NCBI GenBank assembly: GCA_963707015.1
Contig: CAVPOO010000004.1
Span: forward strand, 1-64,000
Length of the DNA: 64,000 bases
Direction of reading: 5' to 3'
Source: CAVPOO01 sp963707015
GTDB taxonomy: Bacteria; Pseudomonadota; Gammaproteobacteria; Thiohalobacterales; Thiohalobacteraceae
Shown here: positions 44,129-52,943 of the stretch, piece by piece
Layout of the letters: each line of letters opens with the position of its first letter
Position numbering within the stretch: the first letter of the stretch is position 1
Program-made: the position numbers and the translations under genes
The notes under the pieces: generated by a model
The model's input: the letters and a program-made list of their open reading frames with translations, nothing else
What the model was told of the DNA's origin: nothing
The model's database searches: none

Positions 44129-45091
44129 TTATCCTCCCGTCCCCGCCACCGGCTTCGCCTGCACCGATTCGCCGTAGCCAAAGCTCGGTGACAGCCGCGA
44201 GTTCATCAGTTCCTCCAGCTCGGCGACCTGTTCCGGGGTGAAGTAATCGCGGTACCCGCCAACCTTTGCCCGTCGCACCTTGAAGCTTTCCGGATCCTTG
44301 GGATTGCGCAGGGTCAGCCCCCCCTGCCGGAAGAAACCCTCGCTCTCGAGCTTGCGCAGGTTGTCGAAGGACCCGAAATCGACGGCCTCCTGAAGCTCGG
44401 CGTCAGTGAACGTGTCGCCCATCAGCGTCGTGATCTGCCTGAGCACGGCAGCCGGCTCGGCGCGCAGATCTTCATAGCGCGTGAGCAGGGTCTTCGGGAG
44501 TCCGGCGAGGTTGCGCTCCCAGGTATTCAGAAACTCGATCAGGGACGGCAGTCCGATGTCGCTGTGACGCACGAAATCCCACATCTCGATCGTGCGCCGG
44601 TCGATCGGGTGTTCGATGAAGTGATTGATGAGTTCCTGCTTGTGCGCCGATTGGCGCTTCGTGAACTGGAAATACCAGGACACGGCGATATCGATCGGGT
44701 TACGGGCCAGCAGCACAACCGGCTTGTGCCTGAGCTCCGAATCCGGCGCATCCGGTGCCAGCAGCCTGCCCACCGCAGCCTCGTAACTGTACCAGCCGTT
44801 GGTTGCGGCAAATCTCGGGATCTCGGGATTGCGATCCGCGAGCTCGTTGTAGCGCGCGAAATCGCTGGCCGGAATCCCGTGCCGGATGGCATACAGACGC
44901 GTGAGCATCACCTTCAGCCAGGTGTTGCCGCTCTTGGGGTGGGCGATGATCACCAGTTGCGAGCGGCGCGCGATCTCCGTCTCCAGGCGTCCCAGCAGCC
45001 GCTCACGCGCAGCAACCCGCAGCCGGCGCGGCAGCACCGCCGTTGGCCCGAGGATCATGCCTTTCTTTACACCGTCGCTAATATGCAGCAT
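44129..45091 (-). CDS. PAPS-dependent sulfotransferase, copy 2
   Basis: A 320-residue sulfotransferase. QLVIIAHPKSGNTWLKVMLT is the phosphosulfate loop and PVVLLARNPIDIAVSWYFQF the 3-prime phosphate site. TLLTRYEDLRAEP is the conserved region after it, and SFKVRRAKVGGYRDYF the C-terminal PAPS loop shared with copies 1 and 4. An N-terminal basic part (LPRRLRVAARERLLGR) precedes the catalytic domain. It is likely to sulfate a carbohydrate or lipid. Followed by heptamer tract H7; next to copy 3 on the same strand. Confidence 0.9.
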   Translation of the reverse strand: MLHISDGVKKGMILGPTAVLPRRLRVAARERLLGRLETEIARRSQLVIIAHPKSGNTWLKVMLTRLYAIRHGIPASDFARYNELADRNPEIPRFAATNGWYSYEAAVGRLLAPDAPDSELRHKPVVLLARNPIDIAVSWYFQFTKRQSAHKQELINHFIEHPIDRRTIEMWDFVRHSDIGLPSLIEFLNTWERNLAGLPKTLLTRYEDLRAEPAAVLRQITTLMGDTFTDAELQEAVDFGSFDNLRKLESEGFFRQGGLTLRNPKDPESFKVRRAKVGGYRDYFTPEQVAELEELMNSRLSPSFGYGESVQAKPVAGTGG

Positions 45092-45167
45092 CGCACCGTT
45101 CCCGAATGAAAAAATATGCGGGGGAAAAGGCAGGCACCGCCGTCTTTTCCGTTTCTTCCGCCATGAC

Positions 45168-46169
45168 CTATGAATTCGTCCAGTGTGTCAGATCGCGGTC
45201 CAGAAGACCCGAAAGCTTCGCCACATCCGCCGCGAAATAGCGGCGCAGGGTCGCGCGCATTTCATCCGACAGATCCTGCCGATCCTCCGGGACCTTGTTG
45301 AACTTCTTGATACGCTTGCGCAGCCCTTTCAGGCGTGACAAGACCTTTGCATCGCTGATTTCGATGAGGCGAAACGCCCAGGGTGGCGGATTCATCACGA
45401 ACTGCTGCAGCCAGCGTGACTTGAATCCGGCAGTCTCGCGCTTGCGCTTGAATTCCGTCCGGCCGTCGTCATCCACGCCGAGAAAGTGGAGAAGCTGCTT
45501 ATAGACGGCGTGCGGGTTCCGGACGAAGTCATCGAAGACCACCACGTGGCAGCGTTCGCGACCGGCGACCGCAAACAGCTGTTCGATCTGATCGCCAAGC
45601 TTGCCGGCATCCCCGTACAGCAGCAGGCGCGCGTCCCGGCAGCGCCTGGGAAGGCGGCGCCCGGCCCGGCGGTCGTCCTGCAGCGCCCAGGCCCGTGAAA
45701 AATCCTCGACATCCTCGTCGAGCGAAAACAGCAGCCGCGCATGATAGGAACGCAGCATATCCACCGGATTTCTCACCGAGGCGATGAATTTTGCCCGGCT
45801 GTCGAACGCCAGTGCCTGCTCGATCGCGCCGGGGGAGTACAGATACGACACCGAACCGTCGCCGATGGCCTGGGAATCACGGGCCAGATTGGGGTGGAAA
45901 CTTTCCAGATACAGGCGCCGCACCGCCTCAGTGGTCATGTGTGAGCGGTCTTCGAGGAAGAAATGGGTTTCCTTCGGCTTGGAAAAGCTGATGTGCGGGT
46001 TACCGGCAAGCGCCGTGCTCAGAGCCGTCGTACCACAGCGCGGCGCGCCGACCACGAAGAAACTGGGCGGCATATCCGCCAGCACCTCCGTGACGAGCGC
46101 CGCGTCTGCGCCCTGCACAAAGGCGCTGATATCGGCCTTGGATTTGGGTAACTGTGTTTGCTGCATCAA
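45168..46169 (-). CDS. Sulfotransferase, NDST/heparan-type, copy 3
   Basis: A 333-residue sulfotransferase of a different subfamily. PSFFVVGAPRCGTTALSTAL is the phosphosulfate loop and AKFIASVRNPVDMLRSYHAR the 3-prime phosphate site, in the style of heparan N-deacetylase/N-sulfotransferases. KETHFFLED and VVVFDDFVRNP fit that group, which acts on polysaccharides and glycolipids. It lacks the VGGYRDYF end of the other three. A second ATG at 46166 is an alternative start. About 76 bases upstream of copy 2, so possibly cotranscribed. Confidence 0.87.
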   Translation of the reverse strand: MMQQTQLPKSKADISAFVQGADAALVTEVLADMPPSFFVVGAPRCGTTALSTALAGNPHISFSKPKETHFFLEDRSHMTTEAVRRLYLESFHPNLARDSQAIGDGSVSYLYSPGAIEQALAFDSRAKFIASVRNPVDMLRSYHARLLFSLDEDVEDFSRAWALQDDRRAGRRLPRRCRDARLLLYGDAGKLGDQIEQLFAVAGRERCHVVVFDDFVRNPHAVYKQLLHFLGVDDDGRTEFKRKRETAGFKSRWLQQFVMNPPPWAFRLIEISDAKVLSRLKGLRKRIKKFNKVPEDRQDLSDEMRATLRRYFAADVAKLSGLLDRDLTHWTNS

Positions 46170-46230
46170 ACTGCCTTATCCGGTCACCGGGATGGATCTG
46201 GCCAAACAGGCCGCGGTCTGAAACGCGTCG

Positions 46231-46345
46231 TCAGCAACAGAACCCACGGAAAAATAAGTGCCTGCTGTCTGCCTTGTTTCCGTGGGTTCCAGGGCCAATA
46301 CCAATAAAACGGGTCGGCATTATAGCGTCTTTATCAGTATGAAAC
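46231..46345. mobile_element. Degenerate family A element (A7)
   Basis: Arms AACCCACGGAA and TTCCGTGGGTTCC survive with a shortened left side. The flank CAGTATGAAACGG near 46336 resembles the family end. Much decayed. Confidence 0.5.
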
Positions 46346-46386
46346 GGCTCGGACCACAGCCTGAGCTCGACAGGCTCCTCATGCTT

Positions 46387-46548
46387 TTTCAATCTATGGC
46401 CACGGAATCCACGGAAAGACACGGAAAAAATTCTAATGGGTGTTGGTTCTTTCCGTGTTTTTCCGTGGGTTCCGTGGCTATCAAAAAAAATACTGGCACT
46501 CAGCTTACTTTGTCAGCATCCGCTATTCTCCCGTTGAAACAGTACTAG
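46387..46548. mobile_element. Family A element (A8) ending in a stop codon
   Basis: Left end TTTTTCAATC, arms GGCCACGGAATCCACGG and TTCCGTGGGTTCCGTGGC, flank AAATACTGGCACTCAGCTTA and right end CCGTTGAAACAGTACTAG. The final CTAG contains the TAG of the acyltransferase gene at 46545. A7 lies about 40 bases away. Confidence 0.8.
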
Positions 46549-47486
46549 ATCGCCAGGTCTTTCGGCCAGCGACGCTTGGAGCACATCCACTCGTGTGGCC
46601 GCTCGCGGATCCAGGACTCGAACAAGGCATTGAGTTTCTTCGTCATTTGCAGCATTTTCTCGTGCTCATCGGCGGACGCGTCGTCCGCTTGCACCGGCTC
46701 GTGAAAGATCACCCGATAGCGGGCCCCCTCCCGCCGCTGAACCTGCACCGGAATCAGCTCGCAATCAAAGCGCAGGGCGAGCTGCGCCGGCGTCATGGAC
46801 GTGTTCATGTCATGCCCAAAAAAAGCAACGGGTTCTCCGGCATCCACGCGCTGGTCGACGAGCAGCCCAACCGATATGCCGTTCCTCAAGGCCTTCATGA
46901 GCTGCCGAACCGCACCCTCGCGTTTCACCATGCCGCAATTGAGCGCCAGGCGTGCCCGGTACAACATGCGGTCAAACCAGGGGTTTTGGATCGGAGTGTA
47001 GATGCCGGTCAAGGGCACGCCGACGAACACCACGGCTCCCGCCGCAATCTCCCAGTTTGCCAGGTGCGCGGACACGAACACGGCCGGCCTGTGCGCGTCC
47101 CTGAAGACCTGCGAATCCCCTTTCCTGATAATCTCGAGCCGCTGCGCCGCCTCGCTTCGGCAAATGGTTTCGAGATGGGGGTACTCCGCGAGAATTGCGC
47201 CCATGTTCCCCCAGATCTCGCGCACCAGCTCATCGAGCTCGGCCGCGCTCTTCTCGGGAAAGGCAATCTGCAGGTTACGCCTGAACACGTGCGTCTTGGC
47301 GAGGCGCGGCCCTATGGCGCGCATCAGGCGGCGGCCGGCCGCCGATGCACGGTCCGGTGAGACCCGGCGGCTCAATGCGGCCAGCGCCCCGATCAGCCCG
47401 CCTTCGATCGCCCACATCAGCCTGAGCAGGCGCGGCGAACGATCGGCTCGCTTGCGCAGGAAATTGGCCAGAAACAGCTTCGCCAA
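46545..47486 (-). CDS. LpxL/HtrB-family lipid A acyltransferase
   Basis: A 313-residue membrane-associated acyltransferase expected to add a secondary acyl chain to a lipid A precursor. VFVSAHLANWEIAAGAVVFV contains the H-x4-E catalytic motif. GIYTPIQNPWFDRMLYRARL, GISVGLLVDQRVDAGEPVAF and LALRFDCELIPVQVQR are further LpxL signatures. The hydrophobic N-terminal part (IEGGLIGALAAL) anchors it. The protein ends RWPKDLAI, and its TAG is the edge of element A8. Whether it is LpxL or LpxM-like cannot be told. Confidence 0.9.
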   Translation of the reverse strand: MAKLFLANFLRKRADRSPRLLRLMWAIEGGLIGALAALSRRVSPDRASAAGRRLMRAIGPRLAKTHVFRRNLQIAFPEKSAAELDELVREIWGNMGAILAEYPHLETICRSEAAQRLEIIRKGDSQVFRDAHRPAVFVSAHLANWEIAAGAVVFVGVPLTGIYTPIQNPWFDRMLYRARLALNCGMVKREGAVRQLMKALRNGISVGLLVDQRVDAGEPVAFFGHDMNTSMTPAQLALRFDCELIPVQVQRREGARYRVIFHEPVQADDASADEHEKMLQMTKKLNALFESWIRERPHEWMCSKRRWPKDLAI

Positions 47487-47752
47487 GGCGATAAATCCTC
47501 GCTAAGGTCCTGATCGATGAGGGTCGGGCGCCTATTGTGCGGCATGGGGCCAGGGATAGCCAAGCACACGCTGCCCCTGCGACCCGCTTGGTAAACCACC
47601 TGTCGGCGTTTACTATTGGGCCAAATCTTGATGTGCGTCAGGCCATATCGGCGGGACTCTGCCCCATAATCCCGCGCCAGACCCGGCTTCCCGCCGGTGA
47701 CAGCGACTCACACCAGGCAGGCGCAGTATGACGATAAGCGGAGGACACAGGC

Positions 47753-48655
47753 GTGGACTACTGTGTATTCATTCAGGCCAATGACAAACAGATGCTTGGC
47801 GCGCGTGTCGCCGAGTATGCACTGCGGCGTAACTCACAGCACAATGACAGATTCGATGTCCGGATCATGTACTACGACGACTTCCCGTTCCTGCGCGCGC
47901 GGGAAGGCGATGTCTTTCTGCGCGATGGGGGACGGCGCGTATGGGTCAGGGACGACCTGCAGTCGTTCACGCCGACGCGCTTTCTGCCACCCCAGCTCAT
48001 GGGTTACGAGGGACGCGCCGTGGTTATCGACCCCGACGTCTTCGCCGTCGCCGATGTGTGGGACCTGCTCTCGCGCGACATGCAGGGCAAGGCCATCCTG
48101 TGCCGCCCCAAGTCGGGGTCCAAGGGCAAGCGCGGCTGTCTGGCCACCAGCGTGATGCTGCTGGACAATGCCAGGCTGACCCACTGGAAGGTCGAAGAGC
48201 AATTCAACGAGATGTTCGAGTTCAAGCGTGACTACATGGGCTGGGTGTGCCTGAAGTACGAAGATCCGGACACCATCGGATTCTTTGAACTGGAGTGGAA
48301 CGACTTCGATCATCTGACCGACCAGACCAGGATGCTGCACAACACGAAGCGCAAGACTCAGCCCTGGAAGACCGGCCTGCCCGTCGACTACCGGCCTGCG
48401 GACGCCTTCCGGCTGTTTCCGCCCAAGCACTGGATACGGCGGGCACGGCGGGCGCTGTTTGGTGATTACACCTTCACGGGCACCTATAAGCCGCACCCCG
48501 ACCCCAGACAGGAGCAGTTCTTCTTTGGTCTCGTGCGTGAGTGCCTGGACAAAGGGATTATCACCGAGGCACAGCTGCGCGAGGAGATGGCAAAGAACCA
48601 CCTGCGCCACGATGCACTGGAGCTGGTCGAGCGGATCCCGCCGCTCGCGGCGTGA
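47753..48655 (+). CDS. Glycosyltransferase-like protein with DPD motif, copy 2
   Basis: A 300-residue paralogue of 12426-13364. It starts at a GTG preceded by GGAGG. Shared segments include YALRRNSQHNDRFDVRI, DDLQSFTPTRFLPPQLMGYE, GRAVVIDPDVFAVADVWDLL with the DPD motif, SRDMQGKAILCRP, VMLLDNARLTHW and KTQPWKTGLPVDY. Probably a nucleotide-sugar transferase; substrate unknown. Heptamer tract H8 starts at its stop codon. Confidence 0.75.
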   Translation: MDYCVFIQANDKQMLGARVAEYALRRNSQHNDRFDVRIMYYDDFPFLRAREGDVFLRDGGRRVWVRDDLQSFTPTRFLPPQLMGYEGRAVVIDPDVFAVADVWDLLSRDMQGKAILCRPKSGSKGKRGCLATSVMLLDNARLTHWKVEEQFNEMFEFKRDYMGWVCLKYEDPDTIGFFELEWNDFDHLTDQTRMLHNTKRKTQPWKTGLPVDYRPADAFRLFPPKHWIRRARRALFGDYTFTGTYKPHPDPRQEQFFFGLVRECLDKGIITEAQLREEMAKNHLRHDALELVERIPPLAA

Positions 48656-48703
48656 AAAATTCAGAATACAGAATACAGAATACAGGAGACAGAATACAGA
48701 ATG
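48656..48703. repeat. Heptamer repeat tract H8
   Basis: Plus strand, leaving the gene at 48655: AATTCA, three GAATACA, GGAGACA, GAATACA. Faces tract H9 across about 70 bases. Confidence 0.85.
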
Positions 48704-48770
48704 ATTGGTGCGCTGCGCGCGGCCTTCGACTGTTGCAGGTCGCGGCGCCACTCCTTTCCCGGCCACCCTC

Positions 48771-48880
48771 CTAACTCCTAACTCCTAACTCCTAACTCCT
48801 AACTCCTAACTCCTGACTCCTGACTCCCGTATTCTGTACTCTGTATTCTGTATTCTGTATTCTGTATTCTGTATTCTGCT
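48771..48880. repeat. Heptamer repeat tract H9
   Basis: Minus strand, leaving the sulfotransferase stop at 48884: about five GAATACA with one GAGTACA, a GAATACG, two or three GGAGTCA, then about six GGAGTTA. With H8 it forms a convergent pair between two convergent genes. Confidence 0.9.
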
Positions 48881-48883
48881 TTT

Positions 48884-49861
48884 CTATCCCCCCGACCCCG
48901 ACACAGTCACCGTCACGCGCTCCGGTCGCGTATAACCAAACAGCGGTGACAGCGTGGCATCGACCAGCGCCTCGATCGCCTCTACCTGCTGGTCGTCAAA
49001 GTAGTCCTTGTAACCGCCCACCTTGGCGCGACGGACCTTGTAGGTATTCGGATCGTTTCGATCCTTGGGGACCATGCGTCCGCCGCTCAGCCAGAAGGTC
49101 TTTTTCTGCTCCATCTTTTTCATGTTTTCATACGATGAGAACTCGACCGCATCCGCGATCTGGGCGTCGGTCCCCGGCGTTCCCATGAACTCGAGCAGCT
49201 TGCGCAAAGTCTCCTCGGGCTGCGCCCTCAGATCCTCGTAACGCAGGAGGAAAAAGCTCCCCAGGCGCTCGACCTCGCTGGCCCACAGATTCATGAAGCC
49301 GATCACCTTGGGCAGGCCGGCGTCGGGATCCATCACGAAATCGAATATGGGCACCTCCTGCCCTTCCCCCGGATACTGGTTGAGCACCTTCTTGTTGGGC
49401 TTCATCCGGTACTTCCACTGGAAGAACTGGGACACGGCGACATCCCTCGGATCCCGGGCAAGCAGCACGACCTTCTTGCCATAGAAATCGACCTTGGAGT
49501 CGGTATGCCCCGTGTAGTCCTTTATATAGTTGTCATGGGTGAAAAATATCTTCGGAATGGCACGGTTCATACTGTGGAGATTGTCAAAACCGATAAGGGC
49601 TCGCGGCGGCAGGCCGTGCATCTGCTGATAGGCGCGCGAGAGCATGACCCGCAGCCAGGTCCGGCCACTCTTGCCAAAGGACACGATCACGATATCCGCG
49701 AGCCCCAGTTTCTGGAATTGCTCGCGGCCACGCAGCCAGCGCTCCGCGGCGAGCTTGCGCTCCTCGGGATAGAAAACCATCAACAGCCGCAGGCCCTGGC
49801 GGGAGGTCTTCTTCCAGATCGAGCGCAGGGCCTGTTTTCCGGAATGGATCAGATAAGACAT
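48884..49861 (-). CDS. PAPS-dependent sulfotransferase, copy 4
   Basis: A 325-residue sulfotransferase. IVIVSFGKSGRTWLRVMLSR is the phosphosulfate loop and KVVLLARDPRDVAVSQFFQW the 3-prime phosphate site. TYKVRRAKVGGYKDYFDDQQ is the C-terminal loop. It is most similar to copy 1 (36133), including the FFQWKYRMKPNKK region and the LRGREQFQKLGLAD start of the core, which suggests duplication. In-frame ATGs at 49876 and 49894 are possible starts; none has a strong ribosome site. Probably modifies the surface glycan. Confidence 0.9.
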   Translation of the reverse strand: MSYLIHSGKQALRSIWKKTSRQGLRLLMVFYPEERKLAAERWLRGREQFQKLGLADIVIVSFGKSGRTWLRVMLSRAYQQMHGLPPRALIGFDNLHSMNRAIPKIFFTHDNYIKDYTGHTDSKVDFYGKKVVLLARDPRDVAVSQFFQWKYRMKPNKKVLNQYPGEGQEVPIFDFVMDPDAGLPKVIGFMNLWASEVERLGSFFLLRYEDLRAQPEETLRKLLEFMGTPGTDAQIADAVEFSSYENMKKMEQKKTFWLSGGRMVPKDRNDPNTYKVRRAKVGGYKDYFDDQQVEAIEALVDATLSPLFGYTRPERVTVTVSGSGG

Positions 49862-50276
49862 ATCGCAGAAACCCATTTCGCGCACCCGGCGCATTCCGGG
49901 GCGTTCACAACACTGCGAGGAGGCTACGCGTGCACTACGGTGAATTCAAGCCCTCAGCCCCCGTGCCCGCCCGATTGCCGCTCCCCGAGGCCTCTGATAT
50001 CGTGCACGTTCCCGCACCAGGATGGCTCAGGATAATCAACCGTTTGCCCCCCAGGAAGAAAGGCTGCCGGCAGGCGACACTGGCGCTGGTCACAGCCCCT
50101 CTTCCACCTGCTGTTGGCCGTAAGGGTCACGGCCTCGGCGCGGCTGGGATGTCGTCGACTTACGCTCCCCTGAGTCAATGACTAATTTGCCCGCCACCAC
50201 CACATTCCCAGCAGCCCGCGCTTCATGATAACCTTTGCGGCCCTGATCCGGCTGTCGCAGCCCCCTCTGCCACACC
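49862..50276. other. Divergent intergenic region
   Basis: About 415 bases between the divergent sulfotransferase and carbamoyltransferase genes. A frame from a GTG at 49930 (83 codons) has a good upstream GAGGAGG but no family resemblance, low-complexity Pro-rich content and a competing frame on the other strand. It is left unannotated as a gene. Confidence 0.35.
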
Positions 50277-52118
50277 ATGACACACATATTAGGAATTTCC
50301 GCCTATTATCACGATAGTGCTGCCGCGCTGGTTGGCGACGGGGAGATCATCGCTGCCGCCCAGGAGGAACGCTTCTCACGCAAGAAACACGATGCCCGGT
50401 TCCCGGCGCACGCCATCGAATATTGCCTCGCCGAGGGCGGAATCAGGCTGCAGGATATTGACCAGGTGGTGTTTTACGACAAACCCCTGGTGAAATTCGA
50501 ACGCCTCCTGGAAACCTACCTCACCTATGCCCCCAGAGGTTTCCGGTCCTTCGTCGCCGCCATGCCGGTCTGGCTGAAGGAAAAGCTCTATCTGAAGTCG
50601 ACCCTGAAGAAGGCGCTGGCGGCGCTCGGCAACCTCAAGGTCGGCGAGCTGCCCGCGCTGCTGTTCGCCGAACACCACCAGTCCCATGCCGCCTCGGCGT
50701 TTTTCCCCAGCCCTTTCGAGCGGGCCGCGGTCCTGTGCCTGGACGGGGTGGGGGAATGGGCCACGACCTCCGTCTGGCTCGGTGAGGGCAACCGGCTCTC
50801 CCCCCAGTGGGAACTGGATTTTCCGCATTCGCTCGGCATGCTCTATTCCGCGTTCACCTACTACACGGGCTTCAAGGTGAATTCCGGCGAGTACAAGCTG
50901 ATGGGCCTGGCGCCCTATGGCGAGCCCCGCTATGTCGACCTGATCCTCGACAAGCTGATCGATTTGAAGCAGGACGGCACCTTTCGCCTGAACATGGATT
51001 ACTTCAACTACTGCACCGGTCTCACCATGACCAATGCCCGGTTCGCGGATCTGTTCGGCGGACCGGCGCGCAAGGCGGAGTCGACGGTCACGCAGAAGGA
51101 AATGGATATCGCGCGCTCCATCCAGACAGTCACCGAGGAGGTGGTGCTGCGCCTGGCGCGCACGGTCCATGACGAGCTGAACAGCGACTACCTGTGTCTG
51201 GCCGGCGGAGTGGCACTGAACTGCGTCGCCAACGGACGCATCCTGCGCGAAGGACCCTTCAAGGATATCTGGATCCAGCCGGCGGCGGGTGATGCCGGCG
51301 GGGCCCTGGGCGCGGCGCTGGTCGCCTGGCACGGCTACCACAATCAGCCGCGCACCGTGAACGGCCATGACCACATGGCAGGGTCCTATCTCGGGCCTCG
51401 CTTCGGCGACGACGCGATCCGCAGCGAGCTCGATCGGCTCGGTGCGAAATACCAGCGCCTGGACGACGGCGAGCTGATGCCCAGGCTGGCCGAGGTGCTC
51501 GAGCAGGAGCAGGTCGTCGGCTGGTTCCAGGGACGCATGGAGTTCGGGCCACGCGCCCTGGGCGGGCGCTCCATCATCGGCGACCCGCGCAGTGAAAAAA
51601 TGCAGTCGGTGATGAACCTCAAGATCAAGTATCGCGAGTCCTTCCGACCCTTTGCACCTTCGGTTCTCGCCGAGGAGGTCTCGAACTATTTCGAGCTGGA
51701 CCGGCCCAGCCCCTACATGCTGATCGTCGCCCCCGTCAGGCAGGAACTGCGCATCCCCATGAGCGAGGAACAGCAGGCCCTGTTCGGCATCGAGAAACTG
51801 CATCTCAAGCGCTCCACGATTCCGGCCATCACCCACGTCGACTACTCGGCCCGGGTACAGACCATTCACAAGGAGACCAATCCGCGCTACTACGACCTGC
51901 TGCGCCACTTCCGGGAGCGCACGGGCTGTTCGGTGCTGGTCAATACCTCGTTCAACGTGCGCGGCGAACCCATCGTCTGCACACCCGAGGATGCCTACCG
52001 CTGTTTCATGCGTACGGAAATGGACTACCTCGTGATCGAGAATTTTCTGCTGGCCAAGCCAGACCAGCCCGCCTGGGAACGCGACGATTCCTGGAAAGAC
52101 GAGTTCGAACTCGATTGA
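50277..52118 (+). CDS. Carbamoyltransferase (NodU/CmcH/TobZ family)
   Basis: A 613-residue enzyme transferring a carbamoyl group from carbamoyl phosphate to a hydroxyl. MTHILGISAYYHDSAAALVG opens the Kae1-like domain, AEHHQSHAASAFFPSPFERA carries the metal-binding His residues, and VLCLDGVGEWATTS the catalytic Asp region. GRMEFGPRALGGRSIIGDPR begins the C-terminal YrdC-like part, and FNVRGEPIVCTPEDAYRCF ends it. Substrates of relatives are sugars, antibiotics or Nod factors; here the surface glycan is the likely target. It heads a conserved trio with the next two genes. Confidence 0.93.
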   Translation: MTHILGISAYYHDSAAALVGDGEIIAAAQEERFSRKKHDARFPAHAIEYCLAEGGIRLQDIDQVVFYDKPLVKFERLLETYLTYAPRGFRSFVAAMPVWLKEKLYLKSTLKKALAALGNLKVGELPALLFAEHHQSHAASAFFPSPFERAAVLCLDGVGEWATTSVWLGEGNRLSPQWELDFPHSLGMLYSAFTYYTGFKVNSGEYKLMGLAPYGEPRYVDLILDKLIDLKQDGTFRLNMDYFNYCTGLTMTNARFADLFGGPARKAESTVTQKEMDIARSIQTVTEEVVLRLARTVHDELNSDYLCLAGGVALNCVANGRILREGPFKDIWIQPAAGDAGGALGAALVAWHGYHNQPRTVNGHDHMAGSYLGPRFGDDAIRSELDRLGAKYQRLDDGELMPRLAEVLEQEQVVGWFQGRMEFGPRALGGRSIIGDPRSEKMQSVMNLKIKYRESFRPFAPSVLAEEVSNYFELDRPSPYMLIVAPVRQELRIPMSEEQQALFGIEKLHLKRSTIPAITHVDYSARVQTIHKETNPRYYDLLRHFRERTGCSVLVNTSFNVRGEPIVCTPEDAYRCFMRTEMDYLVIENFLLAKPDQPAWERDDSWKDEFELD

Positions 52119-52120
52119 GC

Positions 52121-52534
52121 ATGACGACTCAGCAGACAAGCGGAGCCGTCGACCGCAAGGAACTCCGTCAGTTCGGCCTGGTGATGGCCGGCGGGCTGAC
52201 TCTCATCTTCGGTCTTCTGATCCCCTGGCTGTGGGATCACAGCTTCCCGCTGTGGCCCTGGATAGCGGGCGCAGTCTTTGCGGGTACGGGACTGGTGTTT
52301 CCGATCGCGCTCGCACCGGTCTTTCACATCTGGATGAAGATCGGTCACGGCCTTGGCTGGATCAACACCCGGATCATCCTCGGGCTGGTCTTTTTCGTGA
52401 TTTTCCTGCCTGTGGCGCTGGCGCTGAGCCTTCTTCACAAGGATCCCCTGGCACGCCGATTCGAGCCTGAGCGACCCTCCTACCGGGTTCCCAGCACCGT
52501 ATCACCACCCAAACAGATGGAGAGACCCTTCTGA
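52121..52534 (+). CDS. SxtJ-family membrane protein
   Basis: A 137-residue membrane protein, MTTQQTSGAVDRKELRQFGL, with hydrophobic segments FGLVMAGGLTLIFGLLIPWL, WIAGAVFAGTGLVFPIALAP and IILGLVFFVIFLPVALALSL. The SxtJ family is named from the saxitoxin cluster and commonly follows carbamoyltransferases of the NodU type; its function is unknown. The start ATG lies two bases after the carbamoyltransferase stop. Its TGA overlaps the next start. Confidence 0.85.
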   Translation: MTTQQTSGAVDRKELRQFGLVMAGGLTLIFGLLIPWLWDHSFPLWPWIAGAVFAGTGLVFPIALAPVFHIWMKIGHGLGWINTRIILGLVFFVIFLPVALALSLLHKDPLARRFEPERPSYRVPSTVSPPKQMERPF

Positions 52535-52686
52535 TGTTAGATCTGTTAAAAGACCTCTGGGACTTCATGAGAGTCAGAAAAAAATTCTGGCTGGCGCCGA
52601 TCGTGATCGTCCTGCTGCTGCTGGGCGCCCTCATCGTCCTGTCCCAGGGCTCGGCCGTCGCACCCTTTATCTACACGCTGTTCTAG
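52534..52686 (+). CDS. DUF5989-family small membrane protein
   Basis: A 50-residue protein, MLDLLKDLWDFMRVRKKFWL, then a single membrane segment (APIVIVLLLLGALIVLSQGS) and AVAPFIYTLF. The start overlaps the SxtJ stop (TGATG). Carbamoyltransferase, SxtJ and DUF5989 genes recur in this order in many bacteria, which supports this short gene. It may form a membrane complex with SxtJ that recruits the carbamoyltransferase (inference). Confidence 0.88.
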   Translation: MLDLLKDLWDFMRVRKKFWLAPIVIVLLLLGALIVLSQGSAVAPFIYTLF

Positions 52687-52872
52687 GAGCCGGTCGGACT
52701 TAGGCTGATTTCAACGTGATAAGAACGGATACTGACAAAGTAAGCTGAGTGCCAGTATTTTTTATTTATAGCCACGGAATCCACGGAAAAACACGGAAAA
52801 ATTTCTAATGGGTATTCGTTCTTTCCGTGTTTTTCCGTGGATTCCGTGGCCATACTATCCGTCATCGATCCA
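52683..52872. mobile_element. Family A element (A9) joined to repeat D, copy 2
   Basis: Starts with repeat D (CTAGGAGCCGGTCGGACTTA, overlapping the stop of the DUF5989 gene) and runs into TTTCAACGTGATAAGAACGG. Arms are AGCCACGGAATCCACGG and TTCCGTGGATTCCGTGGC, with a right end CATACTATCCGTCATCGATC. The left flank AAGCTGAGTGCCAGTATTTT is the family consensus. Confidence 0.8.
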
Positions 52873-52943
52873 GGGGGCAGAACGGCACGCGCGGGAGTCC
52901 TGAACGAGCTTCTGGTGCTGACGCGCATCATAGCCCGCGCGGG

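Noticed and set aside
49930..50181. Possible 83-codon gene with a good ribosome site
   Set aside because: No similarity to any family I know, Pro-rich composition, no conserved context, and an overlapping frame on the other strand. Kept only as a note in the intergenic entry.
50376..52139. Long minus-strand frame opposite the carbamoyltransferase
   Set aside because: The plus strand has the complete carbamoyltransferase with conserved motifs and tightly coupled downstream genes. The antisense frame is a codon-bias shadow.
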